Origin: Trichoplusia ni
Lineage: Eukaryota > Arthropoda > Insecta > Lepidoptera > Noctuidae
DNA: 64,000 nucleotides
NCBI RefSeq assembly: GCF_003590095.1
Contig: NC_039491.1
Coordinates: forward strand, 4,402,001-4,466,000
Direction: 5' to 3'
In this document: positions 38,341 to 50,045 of the stretch, in pieces
How positions within the stretch are numbered: position 1 is the stretch's first letter
How the letters are laid out: each line of letters begins with the position of its first letter
Program-made: the position numbers and the translations under genes
Notes under the pieces: generated by a model
Told to the model about the DNA's origin: nothing
Databases searched by the model: none
Seen by the model: the letters and a program-made list of their open reading frames with translations, nothing else

Positions 38341-41300
38341 CATTCAAGCACATAATTGCTACAGTTACTCGCTAACCGTACTTGATACTGACCTGAAGTA
38401 ATTAGTTTTATTTTAATGAATACGCCGTTAAAATGTACTACGGAGAGTCGTCAATTTCAGTTAAATAATTAAGGCATTTGAGAGGCTTAACAGATATTAT
38501 GCTTAATGAAAGTATCTCGTTTCGTATTATTTGATTATATTTGTTTATTCAAATGAGGTCGTAACATTGGAGTTAGGTTAAATAAATACATTAATGAGGT
38601 ATTTAGTTTGCTTATTTCTTTACTAGAATTCATGGTCTACGGGATCAAACGATATTGTGATTAATCAATATGTTCAATATTCTGTTTGTTGTTAACAATT
38701 AAGTTCAGTTCTCGGAACTGAGATTGATTATAATATAGGTTAAGATAATAATCAAGACCGGACGTTTGTGATTAGAGCTATTGACGATATTGTATCGATA
38801 TTGTAAGTTTAATACAAGTAAACCGTTCAGTATCAATTTATGTATCCATTTTAGTGTGTTTGCTAATGCCAAAACGAAATTAAGACTGACTTTTAAAAAT
38901 GATCATATGCCTTTTTATCAAAATACTAATATACAATACGTCATCTACGAAATTAAATAAGTTAATTCTAATCATTACAAATTTACTAGAAACAAACATT
39001 AAAACAATGCCCACGTCCTCATGGAGCCTGTACTTCGAGATCTACAGACAGTACTATAGTCAATATAAAAAAGAGACAACGCTATGCTTCGAGTATTCCC
39101 GTCTTGCTCCCACTACGGCAACAAAGTTCCTCTAAAGTCCGATAGTAAGAGCCCAGGTGACAGTGATGAACTTTTGCTCTGTTCGTTTAAGCAGCCCATT
39201 AATGTTCAATAGGTCGTTCGTTAATGAACTTTCTACTTTGGTACTGGTGTAATTATATTACTTTAGTAATCTGAAAATGGATTTTCGGTCATTGGCTTAC
39301 AAAATATCACACAATGTGGTTTTAGTTTTAAGAATACGCAACTGATGCCGCGTGATTGGCTTCAGCGTGTATGGTAAACTCGTAAACTGCTAAACACAGG
39401 GAAAATTAAGCATTGATCACCACGTTAGCTCTCTGCGGATTAGCAATTTCAAGATTGATAAATTGAAATTCAAGATATATTGAAATCGCATACAAAGGTG
39501 TCCTTACGATGTTTCTCTAGACAGCTTGTCAAAGCAGCTAAATACTAAGCGCATCCAATACAGAGTCGAATAATCCGTACAGTCATGTGTGTATGTTTGT
39601 TACCTCTTAACGGCACAACCGGGGACCGATATCGATAAAATTTGTTGGATGTAGAACACATAGGCTACTTTGATTCAGACTTCTTTAAAGGCGAGTTAAG
39701 TTTTTGCAGCCCTAACCGAGATCCAAAAGTGTTAAGCCGCGAGCCACAACTATTATAGATAGATATAAGAGTAATTTATAACAAAAAAATCACAGTTTCA
39801 TCTATTACGTTTCAATGAGAGAAAAACAAATTTTATTTGCAAAGTCGTTCTAAATATTTATTATTTGATGTAAAAAAAGAACTCGTTTGATAAGCGAACG
39901 TTGTTAGCATGCGAGTAGACAATATGTCATGATACTATGTCATAGAATGCTACAATTCAAGCTCGATGTTGTGTAGTTTCAAAACACATTACTCTTGTTG
40001 ACACAACCAAAAAACTTGTTCGGATATTTGCAGGCGATAAGTTATGTTCTTGCTATACTATTCGTGTACATTAATTTACAGCTTGGTATTAGTATATCTT
40101 TACTAAGTAGAAAATAGTGAAATATGTTCTTGTGTTACAGACTCGCCCATTCAAAAATATTTGTTTAAAAATTGTCATAGTATAACAACATATTATTACT
40201 ATTATAGCCTTCGTCAGTAAATGGGTTATGAATTAACATTTTAGATTTTTTCAAATCGGGCCTGTTATTCCTGATATAAGGGCATCCAAACAAACCATCT
40301 CTTCAGTTTTCTTAAATCGATCGTAAAATGGTAAATATTTTTTTGAAATTCCATATAGTAAATTAACAATTCTCGGAAAAATAATAATTAGCTCCAAATA
40401 ATTAAAATACGAAGAACAGAATGACTAAACACAATTTGGGGCACATCTTAAAAACAGAGAAGTACTTTAGCTCTTTGAAACAAATTCTCTTTGAAGTTTT
40501 GCTCTAAGCGAACATCTCAACTACTAATGATGAGAGTTCATAGATCCCGTATCCTCATTTAAATCCCCGCGGGGTGGCTACAGTAGGAAGTGTAGGTATG
40601 AAGGTCTCATCACGAAGGCAAGAAGACGACCTCTGCAAAATTAATGCACCCGCGTAGATTAATTAAAAGTACGCTCCTGTATACTTCATTACACGTGAGA
40701 AACATTTAGGAATGTAGGTTGGAATTGTTAGGAGGATCTTGTTTAACAAACCTCCTTTTAAGACAGTCTTGTCGGAATGAATTTTTGAGTTCTGCCTTAA
40801 GCCGGGTCAAGGGCAGACGTCCTCGAATGTGAGAATGTGTGTAGGCAACAACCTGTAAATGTTTTGTGTGTGAAAAATCGCAATTCAGCAATATTTGAAA
40901 AGAGGTTTTTGACCTTTAGTCAATATGCTACAGTTTTGTTCTATTTCAAACATGTAGTAGAAATTATAGCTTTATTTAATTTATTGCGTTTTTTTTAAGG
41001 AAAAATAAAATCTTTAACATTATTCAAGGTATCTTGAAAGACAACCTAAACATTTATTAACAGATAGTTTAATGTATCCATTTAATTATCTGTATCGATA
41101 TTCCAAAATAAACAAAACAAATTTTGTCGCTTTTGAGAAAAGCTATTTGTTTTCCAATGACACAGCTGTTACCAACTTTATTACGGAGAAGGAGCTCTTG
41201 TAAATTGACTTATTATAAAATGCTGGTCGAAATTATTCACAATACTGTTGATGTTATTGATAAAAATCAATTTGTTTATACCCTGTGCAATAACACAAAA

Positions 41301-41375
41301 AAAACAAAATTCCATATATACAAACTTTCATGTTTAAATTATGAGTAGGAATTAGTAGCATATTAATGAATCTAA
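38341..41375. other. Non-coding tract upstream of the SMPDL3-like gene
   Basis: No gene seen. Small frames at 38899-39135, 40706-40891 and 41124-41348 lack domains. A decayed Helitron-type fragment at 39586-39760 is listed separately. Confidence 0.45.
39586..39760 (+). mobile_element. Decayed Helitron-type fragment
   Basis: GTATGTTTGTTACCTCTTAACGGCACAACCGGGGACCGAT matches the usual interior opening of moth short Helitrons. AAGCCGCGAGCCACAACTATT near 39733 matches the 3' hairpin and end (GCCGCGGGTAACAGCTAGT) with the CTAG mutated. No precise ends can be set. Confidence 0.5.
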
Positions 41376-41614
41376 TCTATACTCTATACTAATATACATA
41401 TAAAGCTGAAGAGTTTGTTTGTTTGTTTGTTCAGGAACTACAGGTCCAAATTGAATAGTGTTGAATAGAACAGTTATCGAGGAAGGTTTTAGGCGCCATC
41501 ACGCTGCGACTAATAGGAGCGAAGATACAATGGAAAATGTGGAAAAAACAGGGCAGATATAAATCATAACTTATATCTTCTAACCACGCGGACGAAGTCG
41601 CGGGCAACAGCTAG
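41376..41614 (+). mobile_element. Short non-autonomous Helitron
   Basis: A|TC start at 41376 (TCTATACTCTATACTAATAT) and CTAG|T end at 41611-41614. The 3' hairpin is CGCG-GACGAAGT-CGCG. It is 239 bases, the same family as 18562-18811, and lies about 460 bases upstream of the leader of the SMPDL3-like gene. Confidence 0.85.
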
Positions 41615-42077
41615 TAAAGTATATTTCACTACATTTCACAATCGGTATCATACTTAAGCTAAAGAAAAGGCCTGTTACGGAAAATACTTGAATACAGCCA
41701 GTTTTGCGAAAATATTAAGTCAATTGCTTATAAGAATTGTGAAAAGTACCAAGTCCCTACATTGTTTACGTCTGTACTTGAAATCGTATTTACTCAGTTA
41801 CTGGGAACTTTTGTAGACATTCAACACTTTTTTGGTAATTAGGGTATTTATTTGTAGAAATTAAAGTTAGGATTCCTTTATTGTTGTGACAGTAAAAATA
41901 TATATGTATTTGGTCGAAATACTGTACTATTATTTTAACAGAAGTTTTTCATTTACATTACTACAAAAAGAAACTGAAATACAACAACCTAATGAAGTAT
42001 TTTCGTCTGCAAGACTCTTCTTTTCCTTTCCCTTTCCTTAACGTATTACGTACTAATAATTTTAATATGTTTGACAG

Positions 42078-42149
42078 GCAATGTGCTAGGCGGCGCTCAA
42101 CGTAAGGAAGACATAGTTGGGCGGCGTTATGTAACTCAATAATAGTAAT
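42078..42149 (+). other. 5' untranslated part of the SMPDL3-like gene
   Basis: The start codon at 42150 is preceded by a GC-richer stretch beginning right after TTTGACAG (acceptor AG at 42076-42077). This may be where the leader exon begins after an upstream intron, with the first exon elsewhere (candidates at 38.2 or 13.2 kb). Stops lie in the enzyme's frame before the ATG. Alternatively the transcript simply starts nearby. Confidence 0.35.
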
Positions 42150-45100
42150 ATGAAGCTGAGTAACTTCGTTGTTTACATCACGAGCCTGCTATGGCTTAAC
42201 CTCACAGATGCTAAAATAGGTAAGTCATTATATAATGTACCTAGCATAATAAATCAGCTGTATTGAAAGAAAGAAAAACAAAAGAAAATTACACGTCTTT
42301 AAAGTACGTTTCAACTCATTTGAACTGAAGAAAGCTGTCGAGTGTTTCAGTATATCAAATAAAATTTATATTATCCGTTTTAAAACGTCTTATGTTCGAA
42401 CAAAATGTTTCTGTATGACTAAATAGCACTGATAGTACCAAAACATATAGTGGTGACACTGCTCTTGGATTTTCTGTGTGGTGCTATTTAATCTGAACGA
42501 AATATTTGCTGATTATGATAACTGAGTACTTACACCACATAACGAAGTAAATAAAAGAGTTAAATAATTGAAAAATATTTGAGGAGTAACAGCACTTAAA
42601 AAGGACAAAACTGTTTCTTATTTTTATTAAATGATGTAACGGTTTACTCACGCGTATTTATCGGGGTAGCCCGACTAGTTTCGGACCCAACCGGAGTCCT
42701 TAATCATGAGCAGACGCGGCGGGATCGCGGTTCGACTCGCGATCCCGCCGCGGGCTACCCCGATAAGTACGCGTGAGTAAACCGTTACATCATTTAATAA
42801 TGAATCAGTCTCACGATAGTTATTATAAAAATATGTTTCTTATTTGTACGAGCACAGAAACACATGAAAGATCTGTGCTTTATAATAAGATGACTTTCAT
42901 AAATATTGGTTAATGTTTTTCACGAAAATACGTTAGTCTTTAAAAGATGATAAACCACATAAATTAATAGCATTTTTTATTAAGAAAATTTTAAGACGTT
43001 GGAAGCGTTAATCCCTCAGTCGCCGATTTATACCCCGCAGTGTTCATTAAATTTTCTTCGTGTTTATAATGAAAAGGAAATGCCAAAGTATATTTTTTTT
43101 ACAAACAATTTGCCCTTGATTTTTAAGGAACGAAATGTGGAAATAATGTTATTTTTTAATCAAAATGTTGTTTAATTTTATTACGATAATCTAGTAGCAG
43201 TTTATTACCATTTAACTGTAATATTTGGTGAGATATTATGAAAAACTAACCCCTGACTTTGTTCTAGGGTACTTTTGGCACGTCACAGATCTTCATTATG
43301 ACCCGTTTCATAACTCCCCAGAGCTGCATAGAGGTACTTTATGAATTTATACCGTTGTTTATGTTGATGACTTTATTATTTGTACTCTCCCGTTGATGTA
43401 CAACGGCTGTGAAAATTCATAAAATATGATAATGTTTTCAATGGTAATTTACTTTTGTGATGTGTGAATTGGAAACATTAATTTTGTTTGCTTTTACAAT
43501 TCAGCTTCCTAATGTAATAGCTTTAGCAAATACAAATGTTGATGTTTTAGATCCTAAAACAAAAACATACTAAAGTAATTTTCAAAAAGTCTATTCCATG
43601 GCTAATTTACGCACGAGCCTAATTACCACCTAACGAACATTTCCAAAAGCGTCTTTGTATTATAGGCTGCAGACACAATCGTGGCAATAATGAGCACATT
43701 CACCGCAACGGTCGCCACAGAGACCACACGTGCGACAGCTCCTGGCCGCTCATACAAAGCGCCGCGGCACTCATGGCTGCACGACATCCCGACACATTGG
43801 AATTCGTGCTCTGGACTGGGTATTGTGAACTATCTGTCTAAATTTTCTAATACAATGAAGTAACTGTTTGGTTTCAATTAGTGTTTAAATATATTATGTA
43901 GTTGTTGTTGTATATACATAGTTAGAATTATTTCTATTTCTGTTTTTCAAGAAATAATTGAGACATAATTTATAATTTTATGTCCTCACTATATAATACT
44001 GTTTACTCATACGTATTTCCCGGAAACGCGAAATGATTTTCGGACTGAAAAGCAATTTTTAATTTTCAGTCATGATAGACTCCGGTTGTGTCGGAAACTA
44101 GTCCGGTGATTGCGTTAAATACACATGAGACAACCGTATTCAAAAGATTAAAATGAAATTGTAATAATAATTATATTTTCTTACAGAGACATCCTGTCCT
44201 CATCAATGGAACACCTCAGCGAGGAAATAAAATTGGAAGCTGTGAGGAATGTGACGGATATACTTAGCAGGACATTCAGCAGCCAGTTTGTGTTCCCTGC
44301 ACTAGGACACAATGACCCTCCACCTTCCAAGAGACTGATTGATATGTGGATGCAGTGGCTACCCACGGAAGCGTTAAATACATTTGAAACTGGTAAGTTT
44401 CATGAAAATTAGAATAAGTTAGTATCACAGCTGTCCGAGAGACCTATCTGGGCCCACCGCATAAAGTGAGGCGGCAAAACGTTATTTTAAACCGAGGCAT
44501 ATTAGTCCGTATCCGACGTGCTTCGGGTTCTTTAATCGTTTCAGAGTTTGGCGAGTGCTAACAGTACGGGTCTCTTGAGTAGCTCTGAAATCAACCTTAT
44601 GTAGCTTTATACAGCCTTATACAGCATAACAGAGGAACAAGAAAGTTCATTTGTATGCCCGATTTTTAGGTGGATACTACACTATAGAACAATCACACAG
44701 CAGACTAAGGATTGTTGTGCTAAACAGCGTGCTATGGGCCGGCGGAGCCGCCAGGACCGACGGTCCTCATAGAGGACGAGCGCAATGGGAGTGGCTCGAG
44801 CAAGTCCTTAGCAAAGCTAGGAGAAGAAACGAAATGGTATGTTAGTACAAAATATGATAAAAAAAAATATATTTTGACCATTATCTAAATTGCAAGTTCT
44901 TGCATATACAGGAAGGAAAATATTTTCAATGTATGGACTGGAAATTGAAAACCAAATATCAAAAGCTTTCCTCCCTTTTTCTTTTTTGGTCTTTCACGAG
45001 GTGGAAAATCTAAATTGTCAATCAATGAAGTAGAGAAGCTAGTAGCCTTGCTGTTTCTCTATCCTATTTTTGTCCGTAGGTGTATTTAGTGGCTCATGCA

Positions 45101-46732
45101 GGACCCGGAGTAGAAGAACGGCATAATGCTGGCAGCTCATCAGCGGCTGGTGGAGGCGAACTGTCTCCTACAGCGAACGCAAGATTGGTGCACGTGATCC
45201 GAGCATTCAGCGATGTGATCGCTGGACAGTTCTACGGTCATCGACATGCTGATACATTTAGACTTATTTATAGTGAAGGTAAAAAGGTTTTAATTTTGTA
45301 AAGACAAAACAGATGTTCTCTATGTTATAGTTATCTTAGTACAAAAAGGCCATAAGAAACAAAGATAATGTAAAGACATAATAAATGTTTATAAAGCTAT
45401 TGAACAGTTATTCATGTAAATTAAAAGCTGCGACAAAAGTTTCTAAGATGACACAAACTTTTTTTAAGTTTAAGAGCAAATCTAAAAATGTTTTTTGTTA
45501 CTCTATACGTGATTCCGATTTTTATTCCACCAGAAATTTATTGTCATGGAGGCTAAACTGTTAAATTTGAGACGCAAGACAAGTTATGCGATACGTCATT
45601 GTGCTGTCACTTGAGTGTCATGTTAATGTCGTATGTCTTAGGGAACGGCTCGGCTCCTAGATAAAGTGATTGTTCATATCTAAATGTAAGATTGTTGTGT
45701 CTCGTAGGTCGGCCGGTGTCTTGGGCTCTATTGGCACCTTCAGTTACGCCAAGGGGAGCTGGCAGTATCTCAAATCCAGGATTAAGACTTTATAAGTTCG
45801 ACTCTAATACTGGAAAGGTATGACTAAGTACCAATCGTACTTCATAAAAACGCTCAGGTTTTTGAGTTTCAAAAATGTATAATGATTTTTGTTTTGTTCA
45901 GGTTTTGGATTATACGCAGTATTACTTAGATGTAACTAGAGGAGAGGCCCACTGGGCTATAGAGTACAACCTAACTCAATACTACGGCTTGAGGGAGGTG
46001 AATGCAGTCTCACTCGACGCCTTGGCTGAAAGAATACGAAACCAACACGACCGCGGCGTTTTTACTAAGTAAGTGCCACAGTCTTATAAGGAGAGCAGTT
46101 TCAAAGATAGGATGGCATTTCTTACGTACCTATTTTTAAAACTATCACGTTAGCTACATTAATAGAGTGTGGGCTAGAATCCTAGGAATAAATTCCATTT
46201 TATATTTTCGAGTGAGCGTAAAGAATGCAACTTCATTTCGTTTTACTACCAGTGGTCACATTATTTTTAAGTTCAACTTAGTAGCTATATGAGTCTTGAG
46301 ATACTTGTGTAGGCGTGCAGGGCAGACTATCATGTGAAATGACACATGTTAAAAAAGGTCCATGTCTACGAAAGGACATCTTAGGAGATTAACATTTAGG
46401 TACAAGTTTTCTTGGCCAGCTTGACACAGGGTATTTAGTATTTTATCATGATCAAGTTAATATCGATAGTGGATTCTTAACGTTATATTTTTAAGTTTTT
46501 TATATTATATGTTTTTTGTAGGTATTTAACAGCACTGCGCGTTCGTCACGCAACGGACGTAGCCGACTGCGACACAGCCTGTGTGCACGTCCACTACTGT
46601 GCAATAACACGCGCAGACTACCACGAGTTTCGCGCGTGCGTCCGCAACCCTGCGTCGGCGCTAGCGTCGCGTGCGGCACACAACTCCGCAGCCATCTTAC
46701 TTTATGCCATATTAATTTTATTAAGGTCGTAA
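42150..46732 (+). CDS. SMPDL3B: Acid sphingomyelinase-like phosphodiesterase, SMPDL3 family
   Basis: Nine exons: 42150-42219, 43268-43333, 43666-43819, 44187-44392, 44670-44836, 45080-45278, 45708-45817, 45902-46068 and 46522-46732. All introns are GT-AG and in phase, giving 449 aa (human SMPDL3A/B are about 450). Residues 1-21 are a signal peptide ending LTDA. Metal-site motifs in order are DLH (31-33), WTGD (95-98), GHND (137-140), AHAGPG with His227, and GHRHAD (274-279). CDSSW and GYYTIEQ also match the family. Sequons include NVT at 118-120. The last ~14 residues are hydrophobic after an HNSAA stretch, as in a GPI-anchor signal; this favours SMPDL3B over SMPDL3A, though insect orthology is not settled here. 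Family members are secreted or surface dinuclear-zinc phosphodiesterases acting on phosphodiester or nucleotide substrates. The third metal motif is normally GNHD/E; here Asn and His are swapped. Confidence 0.93.
42612..42845 (-). mobile_element. Hairpin element in intron 1, with direct repeats
   Basis: Direct repeats TGTTTCTTATTT (42612-42623 and 42834-42845) enclose a 210-base element. Outer arms 42626-42673 and 42751-42798 are 48 bases each and reverse-complementary except for one base. Inner arms 42715-42729 and 42738-42752 are a perfect 15-base stem (CGCGGCGGGATCGCG) around the loop GTTCGACT. The single-copy lead (minus strand: ATCGTGAGACTGATTCATT) is as in the 9.6 kb copy. The core GACTAGTTTCGGACCC lies between the stems, in the opposite orientation relative to the lead. 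As RNA the whole element would fold into one long hairpin inside the pre-mRNA. Confidence 0.75.
43995..44135 (-). repeat. Hairpin-element family copy in intron 3
   Basis: On the minus strand: GGACTAGTTTCCGACACAACCGGAGTC, TATCATGACTG, then GGGAAATACGTATGAGTAAACAGTA. This is the family order. The arms are partly preserved (TGTTTACTCATACGTATTTCCCGG against GTGATTGCGTTAAATACACATGAGACAACCG). It is the second family copy inside this gene. Confidence 0.6.
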
Positions 46733-47220
46733 TATTTTCGAATTGTTTTGTAAGCTTCTGTGTTTTGATGGCATTCTGTCAGAAGTAAAATATGTTTTAA
46801 TTTGAACGTTTCAGCTTTTGAGATGTTAAATACCTGGTTTAAATATCAACAAATAGATTACTCTTTGGTCCCTTTGAAATTGTTTAAGAAACAAATATTC
46901 GTTCCGTATTAACAGTATAATCATTACAGACTAAACATAATTTATAACTGTAACATTTTCCTAATTTATTTTACTTCAAAGAAACAAGATTAATTGGAAA
47001 ACTTCAAAAGGCTATCATTTGTTTCGCGCGAGAGCATTGTTTCTTTTATGTCGTTATTGTAAAATAGATTATCAAACGCTTCAATTTATATTGTAATAGA
47101 AAAAATGGATTTTAAATCATATTCATCGTGTGTTAATAGAACTTGGTTAATGTGATCATCATCGCAAATTTGATTGTGATAATTGTCATTTTTGTAAATA
47201 AAGAATAAGTGAACTGAATC
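46733..47220 (+). terminator. 3' UTR and polyadenylation signal of the SMPDL3-like gene
   Basis: AT-rich sequence follows the stop at 46730-46732. A standard AATAAA is at 47197-47202 (TTTTTGTAAATAAAGAATAAG), followed by GT-rich sequence (TCGGTGTAAG, then TGAACTGAGTGTTGTTTTTTTT). This gives a 3' UTR of about 480 bases. No earlier AATAAA was seen. Confidence 0.5.
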
Positions 47221-49697
47221 GGTGTAAGTAAAAAATATAAACATATTGTGATGAACTGAGTGTTGTTTTTTTTAACCTAATTCAAACTTTAAGCCAGCTA
47301 TTTTTTTTTAGAACAATGGGCTTACTTTAATAGAGTTTTAATTAATCTTAACAATGACACTAAACGACACCAACGTTGATGATAACTGGATTTGGAAAGA
47401 AAAGTTTTTTTCGTCTGATATACGATTAAAAACGTAATTTGTTTTAAATAAAAATTGCTTTAAGGTTTATACACAATAGTGACGTCACGCATACGTTCCA
47501 TTCGATATAATTTGATCAACATAATAATGGACAAAATAATTTCATTATTATTTTTTACACAAAATATACGCATAATACTCGCATCTCTATACTTCAATTC
47601 ACTAAATTTGCTCAATGAATCAATTCTGTAGAAACAGCAATTTAAAGATTAACTCCCATTTTAGTGCGACAGAAAATAAATTTACGTGACAAAGACAATT
47701 AATTAGAGTTTATTTATAGCATTCTAAATCGAGAGTAGATTTGGGAGTGTGCGAGTCGGACTCAACCATGAAGGGTTTCTAGCCATTATAAAAATGTCGT
47801 TTTGCATTTTAAATATTAATTTTATTCTAGTCTTTAATATTTATTCCATAGAGACCAGGCAATCGGTTAAGCTAAAACTGCTTGGTCAATAAGAGGTTAA
47901 GCTACACTTGAAACGGTGGGTCCGAGCACAGTGGCACGTTAAATTGTTGGTCCCGGCCGTTATTAATATATCATCAAGCTTGAAACTCTGATAATCAGTC
48001 TTACCAAGGAGTATCGTGTTGCCCAGGTAACTAGAACATAGCTGCATCCGGATGATCACTAAAGTCAACAGTTCATTAAAACTATAGGTACGATTCACTA
48101 AAAGTAACTATTACGATTTACTAGAATGACAGCCTAGTTACAGAAGAATAGAGCGACAAACACCGGATTCTTAGTTATAGGTAGGTACCATTTTTCCATC
48201 AAAAGCATACCTACACCAAACACTCAATATGTAATTATCATAAATGGTTTAATAGCGACTCGCCCTGGCTACCGCTAAGGCGCACCCACAATAATTGATT
48301 TGTTGAAAAATAGACATATTCTCGCGAACTTTTTTAGAGGCTTTCAGGTGTACCAGCTTTGCTGTTACAGTATAAGTGGGTACTGAACGCAACAGTATAT
48401 ATAAATTATGTATTTCAATAGAGTGAAAATTATTTATGAACTAAATAAAAAATGTTAAATTACATTTGCAATACTTGAAAAATGATCGTTGCAGCCAAAT
48501 ATATAAAGCAGACAGATCATACAATACCCTGTATTATTGTTCTCAGATCAAACGTAGTATTAATTTATCATCATCACTTCATTCAATACCACCTTCTCGC
48601 AAATAAATGCCAGTATTTATTACAACAAAAGAATAAAAGCCGAAGTCATTCTATAAACACGAATACTAAAGGTGGAACCTATTGTTATGGGCGCACAAAA
48701 ATTTTCGCATTTCTATAAAGGACTACGGTATTGAACCGTCAAATATCCCGGCAATAACGAAACTCAACATTCATATCCTCGTATCCATATGAATATATTT
48801 CTAAGGACCGTCCTAGTATTACTAATCTTTAGGAGCGGCCCTAAAACGGTCGAGAAAAATGGGTCATCTGTACCTTTTCTTGAAAGCCTTAGGTTCCAGT
48901 ATAGTTTGATCCACGTGTTTTAAGTAGAATTTAGTAAAATAGGGATCATTGTTAACTGGACGTGAATACGTAGTTTATACCATATGAATACATCTCGATG
49001 TACGGAAGGGTTAAGTTCGCGTAGAAAAAGTGGTAAAATGGTAGTAAGCATTTATGTGTTGAGAAAAGGGGCATGAAAAGGAAGCGTTAGTTCGGAGGCC
49101 TTTTGTCGCGTTGACTGACATTTGATGCGTATAATGATGAGTATATTGTGTGGTTAACATTTCAGATGTTACCCTTCTTTTTACCTTCGTTTACGTGGGC
49201 GACATGCAAAGGATTCTTGTGATATCAATGAAAGAAAGTACAATAACAATACTTACTCTGGAATTTTGTAGACAATTTTGCAAATACAGACGCTACTTTC
49301 ATTTGTATGAAAAAACTTGATTTTTGTTGACAACATCATATTGATTTCAATTTTTCCCAGTCGTACCTATCGCTAAGGCGATTATAACACGCAACGCGCG
49401 AGTGTGCGCGATGGTGGTTGATCGGATTTATTGGCGATACGCGCTCAGACGCCGCGATTTAAGCGGTGCACACCGATAATGCTTAATACGTATAACGTAC
49501 CTGTAAGATATAAGTATGTAATTCCACATTCTTATAAGTAACTTTCAAGCTGAAATATATTCAGTTATCAGTTTTAATTCACGAATGCTTAGTTTGAAAG
49601 TAATTGTTGCTTTATTCATATGTATGTGTCCTTAAAAATTAAAATTATTTTACTGATACAAATAATATTAAAAGTAAAAACAAGCATAAAAAACAAC
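47221..49697. other. Intergenic tract after the SMPDL3-like gene
   Basis: No gene seen. It contains a TGACGTCA site at 47480-47487, a short GTGCGAGTCGGACTC piece at about 47750-47785 and the family piece at 47986-48045. A GC-rich patch at about 49370-49480 has alternating CGCG words and no frame. Small frames at 47886-48098 and 48482-48718 are not supported. Confidence 0.5.
47986..48045 (-). repeat. CCAACTATGTTGGGGTCGGC family, 3' fragment
   Basis: The minus strand reads CTAGTTACCTGGGCAACACG, then ATACTCCTTGGTAAGACTGATTATCAG, the last ~60 bases of the family as in 15760-15810. Confidence 0.6.
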
Positions 49698-50045
49698 AGT
49701 CAAGTGCGAGTCGGATTTGCGACATTAAGGGTACTGTTCAAATAGGTTTAAGGAAAGCAAATCGGTTGGGATACAAATAAACTTGTTGCTACCCAACATA
49801 AAATGTAATTGTCGTTCATCAAAAAATATGATGGTACCAACTATTCCTATTATCTTATTTTAGTAAGTATTTGTTGTCATAGCGGCAACAGATATACATA
49901 ATCTGTGAAATTTTAAACTAACTACCATGTTTTCAAGAGATACAGCCTCGTGACAGATAGATGGACAGACTAAAGTAAAGACCGACAAACAGTAGAGCCT
50001 CAGTAATAGGTTTTACTCTTTGATCACGAAACTCTAAAAACATGT
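49698..50045 (+). repeat. Dispersed repeat, GTGCGAGTCGGACTCGC family, long copy
   Basis: The best-preserved copy: CAGTCAAGTGCGAGTCGGA, GGGTACTGTTCAAATAGG, AATCTGTGAAATTTTAAACTAAC, GAGATACAGCCTCGTGACAGA, GATGGACAGAC, AGAGCCTCAGTAATAGG and CGAAACTCTAAAAAC in order. It is about 350 bases and non-coding. It gives the block order used to recognise the other copies. Confidence 0.65.

Noticed and set aside
42627..42797. piggyBac-type MITE with TTAA duplication
   Set aside because: TTAA lies on both sides, but these bases belong to the palindrome arms and the 9.6 kb copy lacks TTAA there. The outer 12-17 base direct repeats explain both copies better.
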